Assembly: GCA_900142905.1 (NCBI GenBank)
Contig: FSRV01000002.1
Location: 3,286,001-3,350,000 of the forward strand
Length of the DNA: 64,000 nt
Direction of reading: 5' to 3'
From: Burkholderia sp. GAS332
GTDB lineage: Bacteria; Pseudomonadota; Gammaproteobacteria; Burkholderiales; Burkholderiaceae
Shown here: one piece after another, positions 9,667 to 18,562 of the stretch
How the letters are laid out: every line of letters starts with the position of its first letter
How positions within the stretch are numbered: the first letter of the stretch is position 1
Notes under the pieces: model-generated
The model's database searches: none
What the model was told of the DNA's origin: nothing
The model's input: the letters and a program-made list of their open reading frames with translations, nothing else
Program-made: the position numbers and the translations under genes

Positions 9667-10638
9667 TCAGTGCGCGATCGCGATGCCGCGAGCCGTGAAG
9701 TACACAGGTTGTCCATCCGACTTCGCGACCACCGCGGTGTAGTTGGCTCTGTCCTGTCCCACCATCCGCTGAAAGTGTTGTCCGTTGTCGTTGCTTTGCA
9801 GGGTTACCCCGTCGAGCGCAACGGCGATTACCTCGTGGTTCGGCATCTGTACGATGTCCGTGATGGAGCTCGACGTATCTGTCTTGAGCGGCGACCAGGT
9901 TTTGCCGCCGTCGTCGGAGCGCAGCATGGAGCCACGGAGCCCCCCCACAAGCAGCGAGCCGTCACTCAATGCGACGCCCGTCCATAAGCTTCCGCTGTAA
10001 CCGGTTGGATGCCCCTTCCATGTCGCGCCCGCGTCTGTCGAGCAAAAGACCGTGCCTTTTTCCGCCGAGATATAGAGAGTCCCGTCTCGCGAGCTAAACA
10101 GTTGGAAGAGGTTTTTGTCCGCGCCTTCCTTCTTGTCCGACACGAGCTTGGACTGCGTCCAGGTCCGGCCTCCATCCGACGTTTTCAGCAACAGAGACCA
10201 CAAACCAACCGCGAAGCCCTCTGTCGAATTCTTGAAGTAGACGGAGAATAAAGGTTGGTCGACTTTCAGGTCGGACCGCTGCAAGGACCAGGTCTCGCCG
10301 CCGTCGTCGGTATGAATAACCACGCCCCAATGGCCCACGGCCCAGCCGTGCATCGCGTCGGAGAATGCGACGGATGTGAGCGTCGACTGAACAGGAACGT
10401 GCATGGCCTGTCGCCATGACTTGCCGTCATCGCTTAGCGCGATCGTTCCATGTTCACCAACGGCCACGATCTTCGTGCCCGCCCGCGCGACCGAGAGATA
10501 CTCGGTGGCCGAGAGGTCCGCTGCGGTGGACGCAAGGTGCAAGCTCAGACCGTCAGGCCCTTCGGTTGCCTGTGCATGGACCGCGACTGAGGCAAGCGCA
10601 AGAGCAGCCGCAAGCGTGAATTTCCGGACACTGTTCAT
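9667..10638 (-). CDS. Exported YCF48/BNR-repeat beta-propeller protein
   Basis: A 323-aa protein with a signal peptide (hydrophobic core at residues 8-20, cleavage near VHAQA), followed by repeated BNR/YCF48-like blades (for example HTDDGGETWS, KTSDGGRTWT, STDAGATWK, RSDDGGKTWS). The ATG at 10638 sits directly after the exporter stop. The much longer open frame reaching 11559 is a false extension through exporter sequence in another frame. YCF48-like proteins accompany RND/MMPL exporters and DUF1329/DUF1302 proteins in loci for hydrophobic substrates, where a periplasmic accessory role is assumed. Translational coupling to the exporter is likely. Confidence 0.85.
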   Translation of the reverse strand: MNSVRKFTLAAALALASVAVHAQATEGPDGLSLHLASTAADLSATEYLSVARAGTKIVAVGEHGTIALSDDGKSWRQAMHVPVQSTLTSVAFSDAMHGWAVGHWGVVIHTDDGGETWSLQRSDLKVDQPLFSVYFKNSTEGFAVGLWSLLLKTSDGGRTWTQSKLVSDKKEGADKNLFQLFSSRDGTLYISAEKGTVFCSTDAGATWKGHPTGYSGSLWTGVALSDGSLLVGGLRGSMLRSDDGGKTWSPLKTDTSSSITDIVQMPNHEVIAVALDGVTLQSNDNGQHFQRMVGQDRANYTAVVAKSDGQPVYFTARGIAIAH

Positions 10639-10640
10639 AA

Positions 10641-13007
10641 TTAGTGCGTGAGTATGGAAGGTGAGTAAGCTTTCTTCGTGCGCGGAAACAACCGCTCGAG
10701 CACGACAGCCAAAGCCGGGAGCGCAGTGAAAGCCATCACCAGATTCACGATGAACATGAACGCCAGCAACTTGCCCATGTCGGCCTGAAACTTCAAAGCG
10801 GAGAACGACCAGGTCGCGACGCCAATGGCAAGTGTGAGCGCCGTGAAAATCGTTGCGATACCTTCGAACTCCAACGCACGATTCATGGCCGTGCGGATGG
10901 TGTCGCCATCGGCAAGGTGCATCTGCAACCGGTTGTAGATATAAAGCGCGTAATCGACGCCGATTCCGACCGCGAGGACCATCACCGGCAAGGTCGCCAC
11001 TGTCAGGCCGATTTCGAACTCCTTCATGAACCAGTATCCAATGAAGGTGCCGACGGTGAGCGGGAAGCAACAGGCAATTGCCGCACGAAAATCCCGGTAC
11101 ACGCACAAGACCAGCGCAATAATGGCCGCATAGACGTACAGCATCATGGGCAGTTCGCTTTTCTCGAGAACATCGTTCGTCGCGGCGAGGACACCTGCGT
11201 TGCCCGCTGCCAGTCTCAGTACGACGCCGTGAGGCATGGGGTTGGCATCGAAGTACGCCCGAACCGCTTTCAGGACGTTCTTGATGGTTACGGCCTTGTG
11301 GTCGGTCAGATAAAGGTGGGCAGCCGTCATGCTGCAATCCTTGTTGTTGTAACCCTTGTTGCGACCGATCTCGGTGGCGAGCGCCGCGTAATTGGTCGGG
11401 TCGATCGGCACGACATCCATCTTCGGATAGCCTTCGTTGTACCCCTGACTGTAATTGCGCAGTTGCGAGGAGAATGAATCCACCGAGACAACGCCGGGCA
11501 CCGACTTCATGGAGGACGCGAACCCGTCCATATGCGTGGCAACGCCTACTCGCCCACATGAGTCCGGCGGCGACTGGTAGATAACCGTCAACCAGTCCAG
11601 ACCCATGTCGAAGTTCTTCGCAATCGAAACGGCGTCCTGGTTGAAGCGGGCGTCAGGTCGCAGTTCGGGCGCCCCCGGTTGCAGCGTGCCCACGATACGG
11701 TCGCGGCTCGCCCACGCAGTCGTGCCGAGAACAATGCACGCGATGATGGTGATGGCTACCGCGTTGCGCCACTCGGCGACCACCGAGATTGCCCGGATGA
11801 TGCGGGTTCTGGCTTCACGCTTGCGCAGCGCCTTTTCCGCATAGGCCTTGTCAAACTTGAAATAGGATGCAGCCAACGGCAGCATGACGAGGTTCGTTAC
11901 GATTTTGTAGCCGACACCGAGCGAGGCGGTGATGGCCAACTCACGAATCATCGGAATAGGAATGACGAGCAGCGTAATGAAGGACAGCAGTGCCGTGACG
12001 AGCGCCAACGTGCCGGGAATGAGCAGGCCGGTAAAACTGTCGCGAGCAGCGCGTTCGGTTGTTTTTCCCTGAGCGAGGCCGCGGACAATAAAGTTAATCT
12101 GCTGAACGCCGTGTGAAACACCAATCGCAAAGACCAGGAAGGGAACCAGGACAGCAAGAGGGTCGAGACCGTAGCCGATGATGCGCAGGGTGCCGAACTG
12201 CCACACGAGCGACGTGAACGAACAAAGCACGGGCAGGAACGTGAAGCGCCAGGAATGACAATACCAATAGAGCGCGAGGACGGTCAGCAGAATGGCGAGT
12301 CCAAAGAACTCAACGACGCTCTTGCCGCCTTCCGCAATATCGCCCACCTGCTTGGCGAAGCCGATAATCTGAATCCGTACGTTCTTGTCCTCGAACTGCT
12401 TTCTGATTTTCTGTTCGAGAATCCTGTTGTAACTGATGTAGTCGAGGTGATGGCCCTGGGCATCGGTTTCATTGAGCTCTGCCGTAATCATTGCGGCTTT
12501 CTGGTCCTTTGAAACCAGCACGCCGACAAATCCGCCTTGCGCCGCCGACCGCTGAATGTCGGCGATCGTTTTGGCATCGAGAGACGCGGGAACCACGGTG
12601 CCGGGTATCAACTGCGCAGCGCGGAAGCCATCCTCCGTGATTTCATTGACGAAGGTGTTCGGCGTCCACAGTGACTGAACGCCCAACCTGTCGACATTTG
12701 GCAGGAACGTTACCGCCTGGGTCACGTTATACAAACGGGTGAGCGCATCCTTGTTCCAGATCGTGCCGTTTTGCACACGCATCACAATCGTGAGTCTATT
12801 GGCGCCCGGCAGGTCCTTGCGATATTCAAGGAAGGTCTTGGTGTATTCGTGGCCGACAGGAATCTGCTTCTCAAATCCGGCTTCCATGCGTAGCTGCGCG
12901 GCGAACACACCCATCACCAGCGTGAAGACGGCCAGCACGGATAGCAACGGAAACCGATGAGAAAACAGCCAAAGTTCCAACTTTGAAACAAGCGGTTTTA
13001 GATTCAT
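10641..13007 (-). CDS. RND/MMPL superfamily exporter
   Basis: A 788-aa inner-membrane transporter with the two-fold MMPL/RND layout. There is one N-terminal TM helix, a large periplasmic loop, a first bundle (residues roughly 225-400), a second periplasmic loop and a second bundle (roughly 620-775). GIGVDYALYIYNR in the second bundle is the acidic proton-relay type motif of this family. No membrane-fusion protein or TolC partner is adjacent, as is usual for the MMPL/HpnN-like branch that moves lipids or hydrophobic molecules. It is the first gene of the minus-strand operon continuing to the hydrolase at 5.9 kb. Cargo is unknown. Confidence 0.88.
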   Translation of the reverse strand: MNLKPLVSKLELWLFSHRFPLLSVLAVFTLVMGVFAAQLRMEAGFEKQIPVGHEYTKTFLEYRKDLPGANRLTIVMRVQNGTIWNKDALTRLYNVTQAVTFLPNVDRLGVQSLWTPNTFVNEITEDGFRAAQLIPGTVVPASLDAKTIADIQRSAAQGGFVGVLVSKDQKAAMITAELNETDAQGHHLDYISYNRILEQKIRKQFEDKNVRIQIIGFAKQVGDIAEGGKSVVEFFGLAILLTVLALYWYCHSWRFTFLPVLCSFTSLVWQFGTLRIIGYGLDPLAVLVPFLVFAIGVSHGVQQINFIVRGLAQGKTTERAARDSFTGLLIPGTLALVTALLSFITLLVIPIPMIRELAITASLGVGYKIVTNLVMLPLAASYFKFDKAYAEKALRKREARTRIIRAISVVAEWRNAVAITIIACIVLGTTAWASRDRIVGTLQPGAPELRPDARFNQDAVSIAKNFDMGLDWLTVIYQSPPDSCGRVGVATHMDGFASSMKSVPGVVSVDSFSSQLRNYSQGYNEGYPKMDVVPIDPTNYAALATEIGRNKGYNNKDCSMTAAHLYLTDHKAVTIKNVLKAVRAYFDANPMPHGVVLRLAAGNAGVLAATNDVLEKSELPMMLYVYAAIIALVLCVYRDFRAAIACCFPLTVGTFIGYWFMKEFEIGLTVATLPVMVLAVGIGVDYALYIYNRLQMHLADGDTIRTAMNRALEFEGIATIFTALTLAIGVATWSFSALKFQADMGKLLAFMFIVNLVMAFTALPALAVVLERLFPRTKKAYSPSILTH

Positions 13008-13126
13008 GTGATTGTGTCTTCTCTAACGCGAAATTCGGTCACGCCACGACGTGACCGCTACGGGGCGCTCTGCGTTCTATTTGCATACGGACGATTGGCG
13101 CTTCGGGAAAGGACGCTGCCTTCGAG

Positions 13127-13567
13127 CTAGCCGCGCACAACATGGTCGTGATGGCTAGTCCGTTCGGGCGCACGGCCAATCCGTGCCCGGTAGGCCTGCG
13201 GTGACTCGCCAACCCAGCGTTTAATCGCCTGGCGCAAATTGGATGCGTCGCTATAGCCAACCTTTTCGGCAATGACGTCGAGTGGCCAACTGGTATCGGT
13301 CAGGTAGTGACAGGCGAGGCTGCCCCGGATGTCCGCGACAAGCGCACTGAAACCCGTGTTCAGAGCTTTGAGGCGTCGGCGGAGAGTCCGTGTCGACAGA
13401 CGAAGCGCGTCGGCTACTTCGGCCATCGAAGGTGGGCTGCCCGGTCTTTCCAGCAGCAGCGCACGGACGGCATCGCTGAGCTCATGGTCGACCGTTCCTG
13501 ACATTTCCATCCAACGTCGAGCAATGCTGCTCCGATGGCGAGAAAGAACATCCTGCTTGCAATCCAT
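13127..13567 (-). pseudogene. AraC-family regulator C-terminal part (probably truncated)
   Basis: These 146 codons encode the linker and complete two-HTH AraC domain typical of the PF12625-linked branch (STRTLRRRLKAL in the first HTH; IAEKVGYSDASNLRQAIKRW in the second). Full-length relatives are about 330-350 aa with an N-terminal ligand domain. Here the frame closes with a TGA at 13583-13585 just upstream of the ATG, and the upstream 340 nt are AT-rich and not recognisably an AraC N-terminus in any frame. I read it as a 5'-truncated gene, although a stand-alone DNA-binding protein is not excluded. It lies 120 nt upstream of the exporter gene. Confidence 0.6.
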
Positions 13568-13910
13568 TGCAACCCCAGCCAGTCAAAAGACCCAATTAAT
13601 CCGGTCATGTGACTGAAGTCTATGGCGTCAGTTTTTTGCTCGCAATATCGTACAAACCCTGGGCTTGGGAGGCGAATTATTCCGTCATCTTCGTCTAACA
13701 GGCCATCAAAGGCCTGACAAATAGAACATATAGGGTAAAAATGCGGAAGGTCTGCACCGAATCGGTGCTCTTTATAGAGAATCGCTATTAAATACCAGTC
13801 ACTTGTATGATATTTAGCGCTTTGGGAGTGTGCGCTAACTTGCGCGAGGTCGACGCGGCGGAAGGCGCCAAACGCAGATAGCCGGGCGAACCAGCGAGCA
13901 CAAACGGGGC
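13568..13910. other. AT-rich divergent intergenic region with TetR-like sites
   Basis: This 343-nt stretch lies between the truncated AraC gene and the TetR pseudogene and has no supported gene. It contains the GGTCATGTGACT site at 13603-13614 and a CAGTCACTTG copy at 13796, matching the palindrome beside the intact TetR gene at 4771. The stretch GGCGTCAGTTTTTT after the first site also resembles the sequence after the 4771 site, so the two control regions are probably related by duplication. Confidence 0.45.
13603..13614. promoter_or_regulatory. Second candidate TetR operator (GGTCA-TG-TGACT)
   Basis: Near-perfect inverted repeat matching the AGTCANNTGACT site at 4771-4782. It is well placed to control the exporter operon starting at 13007, so the intact TetR at 5057 could regulate both ends of the cluster. 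Confidence 0.45.
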
Positions 13911-14323
13911 ATGCAAAAAGCCAGATTTGAAACCGGGACGCCGCTCGCGGGATGGTCCTCAACAAAACGGGAGGACCATCGAAACAGGATGCAATCCCAT
14001 ATCGTCGGGAGGCGCGTCGCCTTCTTCAGCACGAGGACTACGTATCGTTCAGTCTCCGGAAAGTCGCGACAGCTGCGGGCGTCTCGCCTGGAACGTTGCA
14101 GCACTACTTTCCGAATCGCGCGCTCCTGCTCAATGCCGTAGTCACGAGCACGGTCGGTTCATTCAACCGGACTTACCCGGAGATCTCTCGCTATGCGCCA
14201 GTGGGAAAAGAGCGGCTCACTTTGCTGCTGGAGCAAAATCTTAGGGATATCCTTGACCCGAGGACGGCGTCGTTCATGCTGGAAATCACCGCGCTCGCGA
14301 ATCACGCTGAGAATCCGTCTTGA
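13911..14323 (+). pseudogene. TetR-family regulator pseudogene (frameshifted and 3'-truncated)
   Basis: Paralogue of the TetR regulator at 5057. The first frame, from ATG 13911, begins MQ-K-A-R-FETG as in the intact gene, then runs out. Homology resumes in another frame around 13990 and covers the HTH (LRKVATAAGVSPGTLQHYFP, 15 of 20 residues identical to the intact copy) and part of the ligand domain. It stops at 14323 after FMLEITALANHAENPS, about 90 residues short. The next base positions belong to the convergent ETF-QO gene, so the 3' end is deleted. A short ATG at 13952 could give a 123-aa product, but it would lack most of the ligand domain. Confidence 0.75.
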
Positions 14324-14324
14324 C

Positions 14325-16004
14325 TCACATGTTCGAGTAGTTCGGACCGCCGCCGCCCTCCGGGGTGACCCACACGATATTCTGGGTAGGGTCCTTGATA
14401 TCGCAGGTCTTGCAATGCACGCAGTTCTGCGCGTTGATGACGAGACGCTCGTTACCCTCGTCGTTCTGAACGAACTCGTAAACGCCGGCGGGGCAATAAC
14501 GACTTTCCGCGCCCGCATACGTCTGCCAGTTCACGTTCACCGGTATCAGCGAGTCCTTGAGCGTCAGGTGGGCGGGCTGATTTTCCTCATGATTCGTGTT
14601 CGAGATGAACACCGACGACAGGCGGTCAAAGGTCAGCTTGCCATCCGGCTTCGGATACTCGATCTTCTTGCACTGGGACGCGGGCTTGAGCATCTCGTAG
14701 TCCCAATGTTGATGATGCAGCGTCCACGGCACCTTGCCGCCCAGGAGCTTCTGCTCGACGCCGACCATCATCGTGCCGAGATACAGGCCTTTGCTCATCC
14801 ACTGCTTGAAGTTGCGGGCACGATGCAACTCGGTATAAAGCCACGACGTCTTGAACGCCTCAGGATAAGCGGTTAATTCGTCGTTATGACGGCCGGCCCG
14901 AAGCGCATCGAATGCTGCCTCGGCGGCCAGCATCCCCGTCTTGATTGCAGCGTGCGACCCTTTGATACGCGAGGCGTTAAGAAAGCCCGCCTCGTCGCCC
15001 ACCAATGCGCCGCCTGGGAAGATCAGTTTCGGCAGCGACAATAAGCCTCCGGCGGTCATAGCTCGCGCTCCATATGACACGCGCTTGCCGCCTTCGAGAA
15101 ATTTGCGAATCTCGGGGTGGGTCTTGTAGCGCTGAAATTCTTCGAACGGCGACAGATAAGGATTCGTGTATCCCAACCCGACTACGAAGCCAACCACGAC
15201 CTGGCTGTTGTCCGCGTGATACAGGAACGAACCACCATAGGTATCCCGGTCAAGCGGCCAGCCGGCCGTGTGCATCACGAGCCCTTGCCGATGCTTCGAC
15301 GGGTCGATTTCCCACACTTCCTTAATGCCGATGCCGTACACCTGAGGGTCCACGCCATCACGCAGGCTGAATCTGTCACTCAGCACACGCCCGAGATGTC
15401 CACGCGCGCCCTCGCAGAAGAGCGTGTACTTCGCGTGCAGCTCCATGCCTCGCTGGAAGCTCCCGGTCGGCAGTCCGTCCTTGCCGATGCCAAGGTCACC
15501 GGTGGCGACGCCTTTGACCGACCCATCGGCGTGATAGAGAATCTCCGCGGCGGCAAACCCCGGGAAGATTTCCACGCCGAGCGCCTCGGCCTGCTGAGCG
15601 AGCCAGCGCGCGAGGTTGGCGAGGCTGACTACATAGTTGCCGTGGTTCTTGAAGTTGTCCGGCAGCGCCCAATTCGGTACTGCTCTCGCAGCCGTTTCAG
15701 TGAGAAACAGAAATCGGTCTTCCGTCACTTCGACATTTAACGGAGCACCTTTTTCCTGCCAGTCCGGGATGAGTTCGCTGAGCGCACGGGGGTCCATGAC
15801 CGCCCCCGAGAGAATGTGCGCTCCGACCTCCGAGCCCTTCTCCAGAACGCAGACGCTGATCTCGTTGCCACTTTGCGCCGCCAGATGTTTGAGCCGAATT
15901 GCCGCCGACAACCCCGCCGGGCCGCCACCGACAATCACCACGTCGTATTCCATCGATTCGCGATCTGCAATCGCTTCTGCGAGATTCGTCACTTCATTCA
16001 TCAC
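14325..16004 (-). CDS. Electron transfer flavoprotein-ubiquinone oxidoreductase
   Basis: A 559-aa ETF-QO that passes electrons from acyl-CoA dehydrogenases, via ETF, to ubiquinone. The FAD motif VVIVGGGPAGLSAAIRL lies near residue 22. The C-terminus carries the [4Fe-4S] ligands: Cys in SRYCPAG, then NCVHCKTCDIKDPTQNI, ending in the conserved GGGGPNYSNM tail. The first ATG gives a short leader before MEYDVV, and either start is possible. It is encoded immediately after a CoA transferase and a glutaryl-CoA dehydrogenase, whose electrons it would carry. Having its own ETF-QO makes this module self-sufficient for electron disposal except for ETF itself. Confidence 0.95.
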   Translation of the reverse strand: MMNEVTNLAEAIADRESMEYDVVIVGGGPAGLSAAIRLKHLAAQSGNEISVCVLEKGSEVGAHILSGAVMDPRALSELIPDWQEKGAPLNVEVTEDRFLFLTETAARAVPNWALPDNFKNHGNYVVSLANLARWLAQQAEALGVEIFPGFAAAEILYHADGSVKGVATGDLGIGKDGLPTGSFQRGMELHAKYTLFCEGARGHLGRVLSDRFSLRDGVDPQVYGIGIKEVWEIDPSKHRQGLVMHTAGWPLDRDTYGGSFLYHADNSQVVVGFVVGLGYTNPYLSPFEEFQRYKTHPEIRKFLEGGKRVSYGARAMTAGGLLSLPKLIFPGGALVGDEAGFLNASRIKGSHAAIKTGMLAAEAAFDALRAGRHNDELTAYPEAFKTSWLYTELHRARNFKQWMSKGLYLGTMMVGVEQKLLGGKVPWTLHHQHWDYEMLKPASQCKKIEYPKPDGKLTFDRLSSVFISNTNHEENQPAHLTLKDSLIPVNVNWQTYAGAESRYCPAGVYEFVQNDEGNERLVINAQNCVHCKTCDIKDPTQNIVWVTPEGGGGPNYSNM

Positions 16005-16006
16005 TG

Positions 16007-17245
16007 TTATTTCGTGTTGCCGGCGCCGATTTCATCCAGCTCGGCATCGGTCATCTTTAACCAGTCAGTCAGCACCTGCCTCGTGTGCTGCCCAAGCGTC
16101 GGGGGAGCATGCCGATATTGCACAGGCGACTCGGACATCCGAATGGGATTGCCTACCAGAGGAAGCTGGTCCGAGTGCGGATGCTCCATCTCGATCCGCA
16201 TGTTCCGGGATTGCACTTGCGGATCGGCGAATACACGGTCAAGGCTGTTGATCGGACCACAGGGAACGCCAACTGCCTCCATGGCCTGTACCCAGAAGTC
16301 AGTAGTTCGACCTACCGTGACATCTCGAATCAGGGCGACCAGATCGCTCCGGTGCTCGACCCGTTGCGAGTTGGTAGCAAATCGCCCGTTCGTCGCCCAC
16401 TGCGGACAGCCAAGCGTTTTGCACAGGTTCGTAAACTGGCCGTCGTTGCCGACCGCGATAATCATGTATCCGTCGGCCGTGGGGAAGTCCTGATAAGGCA
16501 CGATGTTCGGATGAGCGTTGCCCATTCTGTGCGGAGCGACTCCGCCCACGAGAAAATTGGACGCCTGATTGGCAAGGCACGCGATCTGTACATCGAGCAG
16601 AGCGAGGTCGATATGTTGACCTTCGCCCGAAACATCGCGGCGTTTTAGCGCCGCAAGTACCGCCACGCTCGCGTACAGGCCTGTCAGAATATCGGTGAGC
16701 GCAACGCCGACCTTCAAGGGTCCGCCGCCCGCCTCGCTGTCTGCGCGACCCGTCAGGCTCATGAGACCGCCCATTCCCTGAATCAGAAAGTCGTAGCCCG
16801 CGCGATTAGCATACGGTCCCGTCTGGCCGAAGCCCGTGATAGAACAATAGACAAGGCGAGGGTTCAGTTCACGCAGGCTCGCGTAATCCAAACCGTATTG
16901 CTCGAGGCCACCCACCTTGAAATTCTCGAGCAGCACGTCAGCCTCGCAAGCGAGTCGCCTGACAAGCGCCTGGCCTTCGGGACACCCGAGGTCTATCGTC
17001 ACCGAGCGTTTGTTGCGGTTGGCGCATAGGAAATAGGCCGACTCGCCTTTCCCCTCGGCGTCCGCAGACTCCAGCCACGGCGGTCCCCACGCGCGGGTGT
17101 CGTCGCCAGCCCCCGGACGTTCAACCTTAACAACATCCGCGCCAAGGTCGGCGAGCAATTGACCAGACCAAGGGCCTGCGAGAACACGCGAAAGGTCGAG
17201 TACGCGCAGGCCCGCGAGCGCGCCGGGCAGAAATGAGGTATCCAT
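16007..17245 (-). CDS. Class III (CaiB/BaiF) CoA transferase, probable glutarate CoA-transferase
   Basis: A 412-aa class III CoA transferase. It opens with the family signature LRVLDLSRVLAGPWSGQLLADLGADVVKVE and has NRNKRSVTIDL and ADVLLENFKVG, all usual for CaiB/BaiF proteins. The length is normal. It starts 5 nt after the glutaryl-CoA dehydrogenase stop and ends 2 nt before the ETF-QO start, so all three are co-transcribed. In this arrangement the enzyme most likely activates glutarate by CoA transfer from succinyl-CoA, feeding glutaryl-CoA dehydrogenase. That substrate is inferred from context. Confidence 0.88.
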   Translation of the reverse strand: MDTSFLPGALAGLRVLDLSRVLAGPWSGQLLADLGADVVKVERPGAGDDTRAWGPPWLESADAEGKGESAYFLCANRNKRSVTIDLGCPEGQALVRRLACEADVLLENFKVGGLEQYGLDYASLRELNPRLVYCSITGFGQTGPYANRAGYDFLIQGMGGLMSLTGRADSEAGGGPLKVGVALTDILTGLYASVAVLAALKRRDVSGEGQHIDLALLDVQIACLANQASNFLVGGVAPHRMGNAHPNIVPYQDFPTADGYMIIAVGNDGQFTNLCKTLGCPQWATNGRFATNSQRVEHRSDLVALIRDVTVGRTTDFWVQAMEAVGVPCGPINSLDRVFADPQVQSRNMRIEMEHPHSDQLPLVGNPIRMSESPVQYRHAPPTLGQHTRQVLTDWLKMTDAELDEIGAGNTK

Positions 17246-17250
17246 ATTCG

Positions 17251-18450
17251 TCAGAATGCGGCAATGCCCGTCATGGCACGTCCGAGGATGAGCGCGTGAA
17301 TATCGTGCGTCCCTTCGTAGGTATTCACGACCTCGAGGTTCACGAGGTGTCGTGCGACGCCAAACTCGTCACTGATGCCATTGCCGCCGAGCAGGTCGCG
17401 TGCGGCACGCGCGATGTCGAGTGCCTTGCCGCACGAATTGCGCTTCATCAGCGACGTAATCTCGTTAGACGCATTTCCCTCGTCTTTCAGACGGCCGAGG
17501 CGTAGACATCCCTGCAGTCCGAGTGTGATTTCGGTCTGCATATCTGCCAGCTTCTTCTGGATCAGTTGATTTGCCGCCAATGGCTTTCCAAACTGGAAAC
17601 GGTCGAGAACGTACTGGAGCGCACGATGCCAGCAGTCTTCGGCGGCCCCGAGTGCGCCCCATGCAATGCCGTAACGGGCACTATTCAGGCAGGTAAATGG
17701 GCCCTTCAATCCACGCACCTCAGGAAACGCGTTTTCTTCGGGACAGAAAACGTCATCCATGACGATCTCGCCGGTAATTGAAGCTCGCAGACCTACCTTG
17801 CCATGGATAGCAGGGGCGGACAGGCCTTTCCAGCCCTTCTCGAGAACGAAGCCCCGGATCGCGTCCTCGTCGTCTTTTGCCCACACGACAAACACATCGG
17901 CGATAGGGCTGTTGGTAATCCACATCTTGTTGCCCGTCAGTCGATAACCACCCTCGACTTTACGGGCTCGGGACAGCATGCCACCGGGATCCGAACCGTG
18001 GTTTGGTTCAGTCAGGCCGAAGCAGCCAATCCACTCGCCACGGGCTAGTCTGGGTAGATACTTCTCTTTGGTCGCGGCGCAGCCGAACTCATTGATCGGC
18101 ACCATCACGAGCGACGACTGCACGCTCAGCATCGAGCGATAGCCGGAATCGACGCGCTCCACTTCGCGTGCGACCAGACCGTAGCTGACGTAGTTAAGGC
18201 CCGCACCGCCGTATTCTTCAGGAATGGTCGCGCCTAGCAGGCCGATTTCACCCATCTCGCGGAAGATGGCAGGGTCGGTCCGTTCTTGCCGGAAGGCTTC
18301 CAGTACACGCGGCTCGAGTACTTTCTCGCAATACGCCCGCGCGGATTCGCGCACAAGGCGCTCATCTTCGGTCAGCTGCTGCGATAGCAGGAGCGGGTCT
18401 TCCCATTGGAAGGAAGCAGACTTGTGCTGATTTCTCATTTTTGTATCCAA
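17251..18450 (-). CDS. gcdH: Glutaryl-CoA dehydrogenase
   Basis: A 399-aa acyl-CoA dehydrogenase of the glutaryl-CoA group, which oxidatively decarboxylates glutaryl-CoA to crotonyl-CoA. The N-terminus ([21 protein letters not shown]), the FAD region [15 protein letters not shown] with [16 protein letters not shown], and the catalytic Glu in [17 protein letters not shown] are typical of GcdH. It is the first gene of a three-gene operon and is divergent from a LysR regulator, the common GcdR/GcdH layout. The control region between them holds a perfect 9-bp inverted repeat. It serves lysine, tryptophan or dicarboxylate catabolism. Confidence 0.94.
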   Translation of the reverse strand: MDTKMRNQHKSASFQWEDPLLLSQQLTEDERLVRESARAYCEKVLEPRVLEAFRQERTDPAIFREMGEIGLLGATIPEEYGGAGLNYVSYGLVAREVERVDSGYRSMLSVQSSLVMVPINEFGCAATKEKYLPRLARGEWIGCFGLTEPNHGSDPGGMLSRARKVEGGYRLTGNKMWITNSPIADVFVVWAKDDEDAIRGFVLEKGWKGLSAPAIHGKVGLRASITGEIVMDDVFCPEENAFPEVRGLKGPFTCLNSARYGIAWGALGAAEDCWHRALQYVLDRFQFGKPLAANQLIQKKLADMQTEITLGLQGCLRLGRLKDEGNASNEITSLMKRNSCGKALDIARAARDLLGGNGISDEFGVARHLVNLEVVNTYEGTHDIHALILGRAMTGIAAF

Positions 18451-18514
18451 CAGTCATCGTTGAATCCGAATTTACCTGCGGAAAATTCGCCTCACAAACG
18501 ATTTGTTCTCAGTA

Positions 18515-18537
18515 ACTTGTGCAACAATTGCACAAGT
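18515..18537. promoter_or_regulatory. LysR-type operator between gcdH and its regulator
   Basis: Perfect 9-bp inverted repeat (ACTTGTGCA, 5-nt spacer ACAAT, TGCACAAGT) containing the T-N11-A pattern of LysR-type sites. It lies in the 112-nt divergent intergenic region, 26 nt upstream of the regulator's ATG, as expected for autoregulation plus control of the gcdH operon. Confidence 0.7.
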
Positions 18538-18562
18538 CATCCAGCCATCTTTTACCCACGCC

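Noticed and set aside
10639..11559. Long upstream extension of the YCF48 gene frame (630 codons in total)
   Set aside because: These codons lie in another frame of the RND exporter gene and read as low-complexity Arg/Gly/Cys-rich sequence. The signal peptide at 10638 gives a normal start.
14193..14876. Plus-strand open frame of 227 codons opposite ETF-QO
   Set aside because: It is the complement of a clearly conserved coding sequence, as are most long plus-strand frames opposite minus-strand genes in this GC-rich window.
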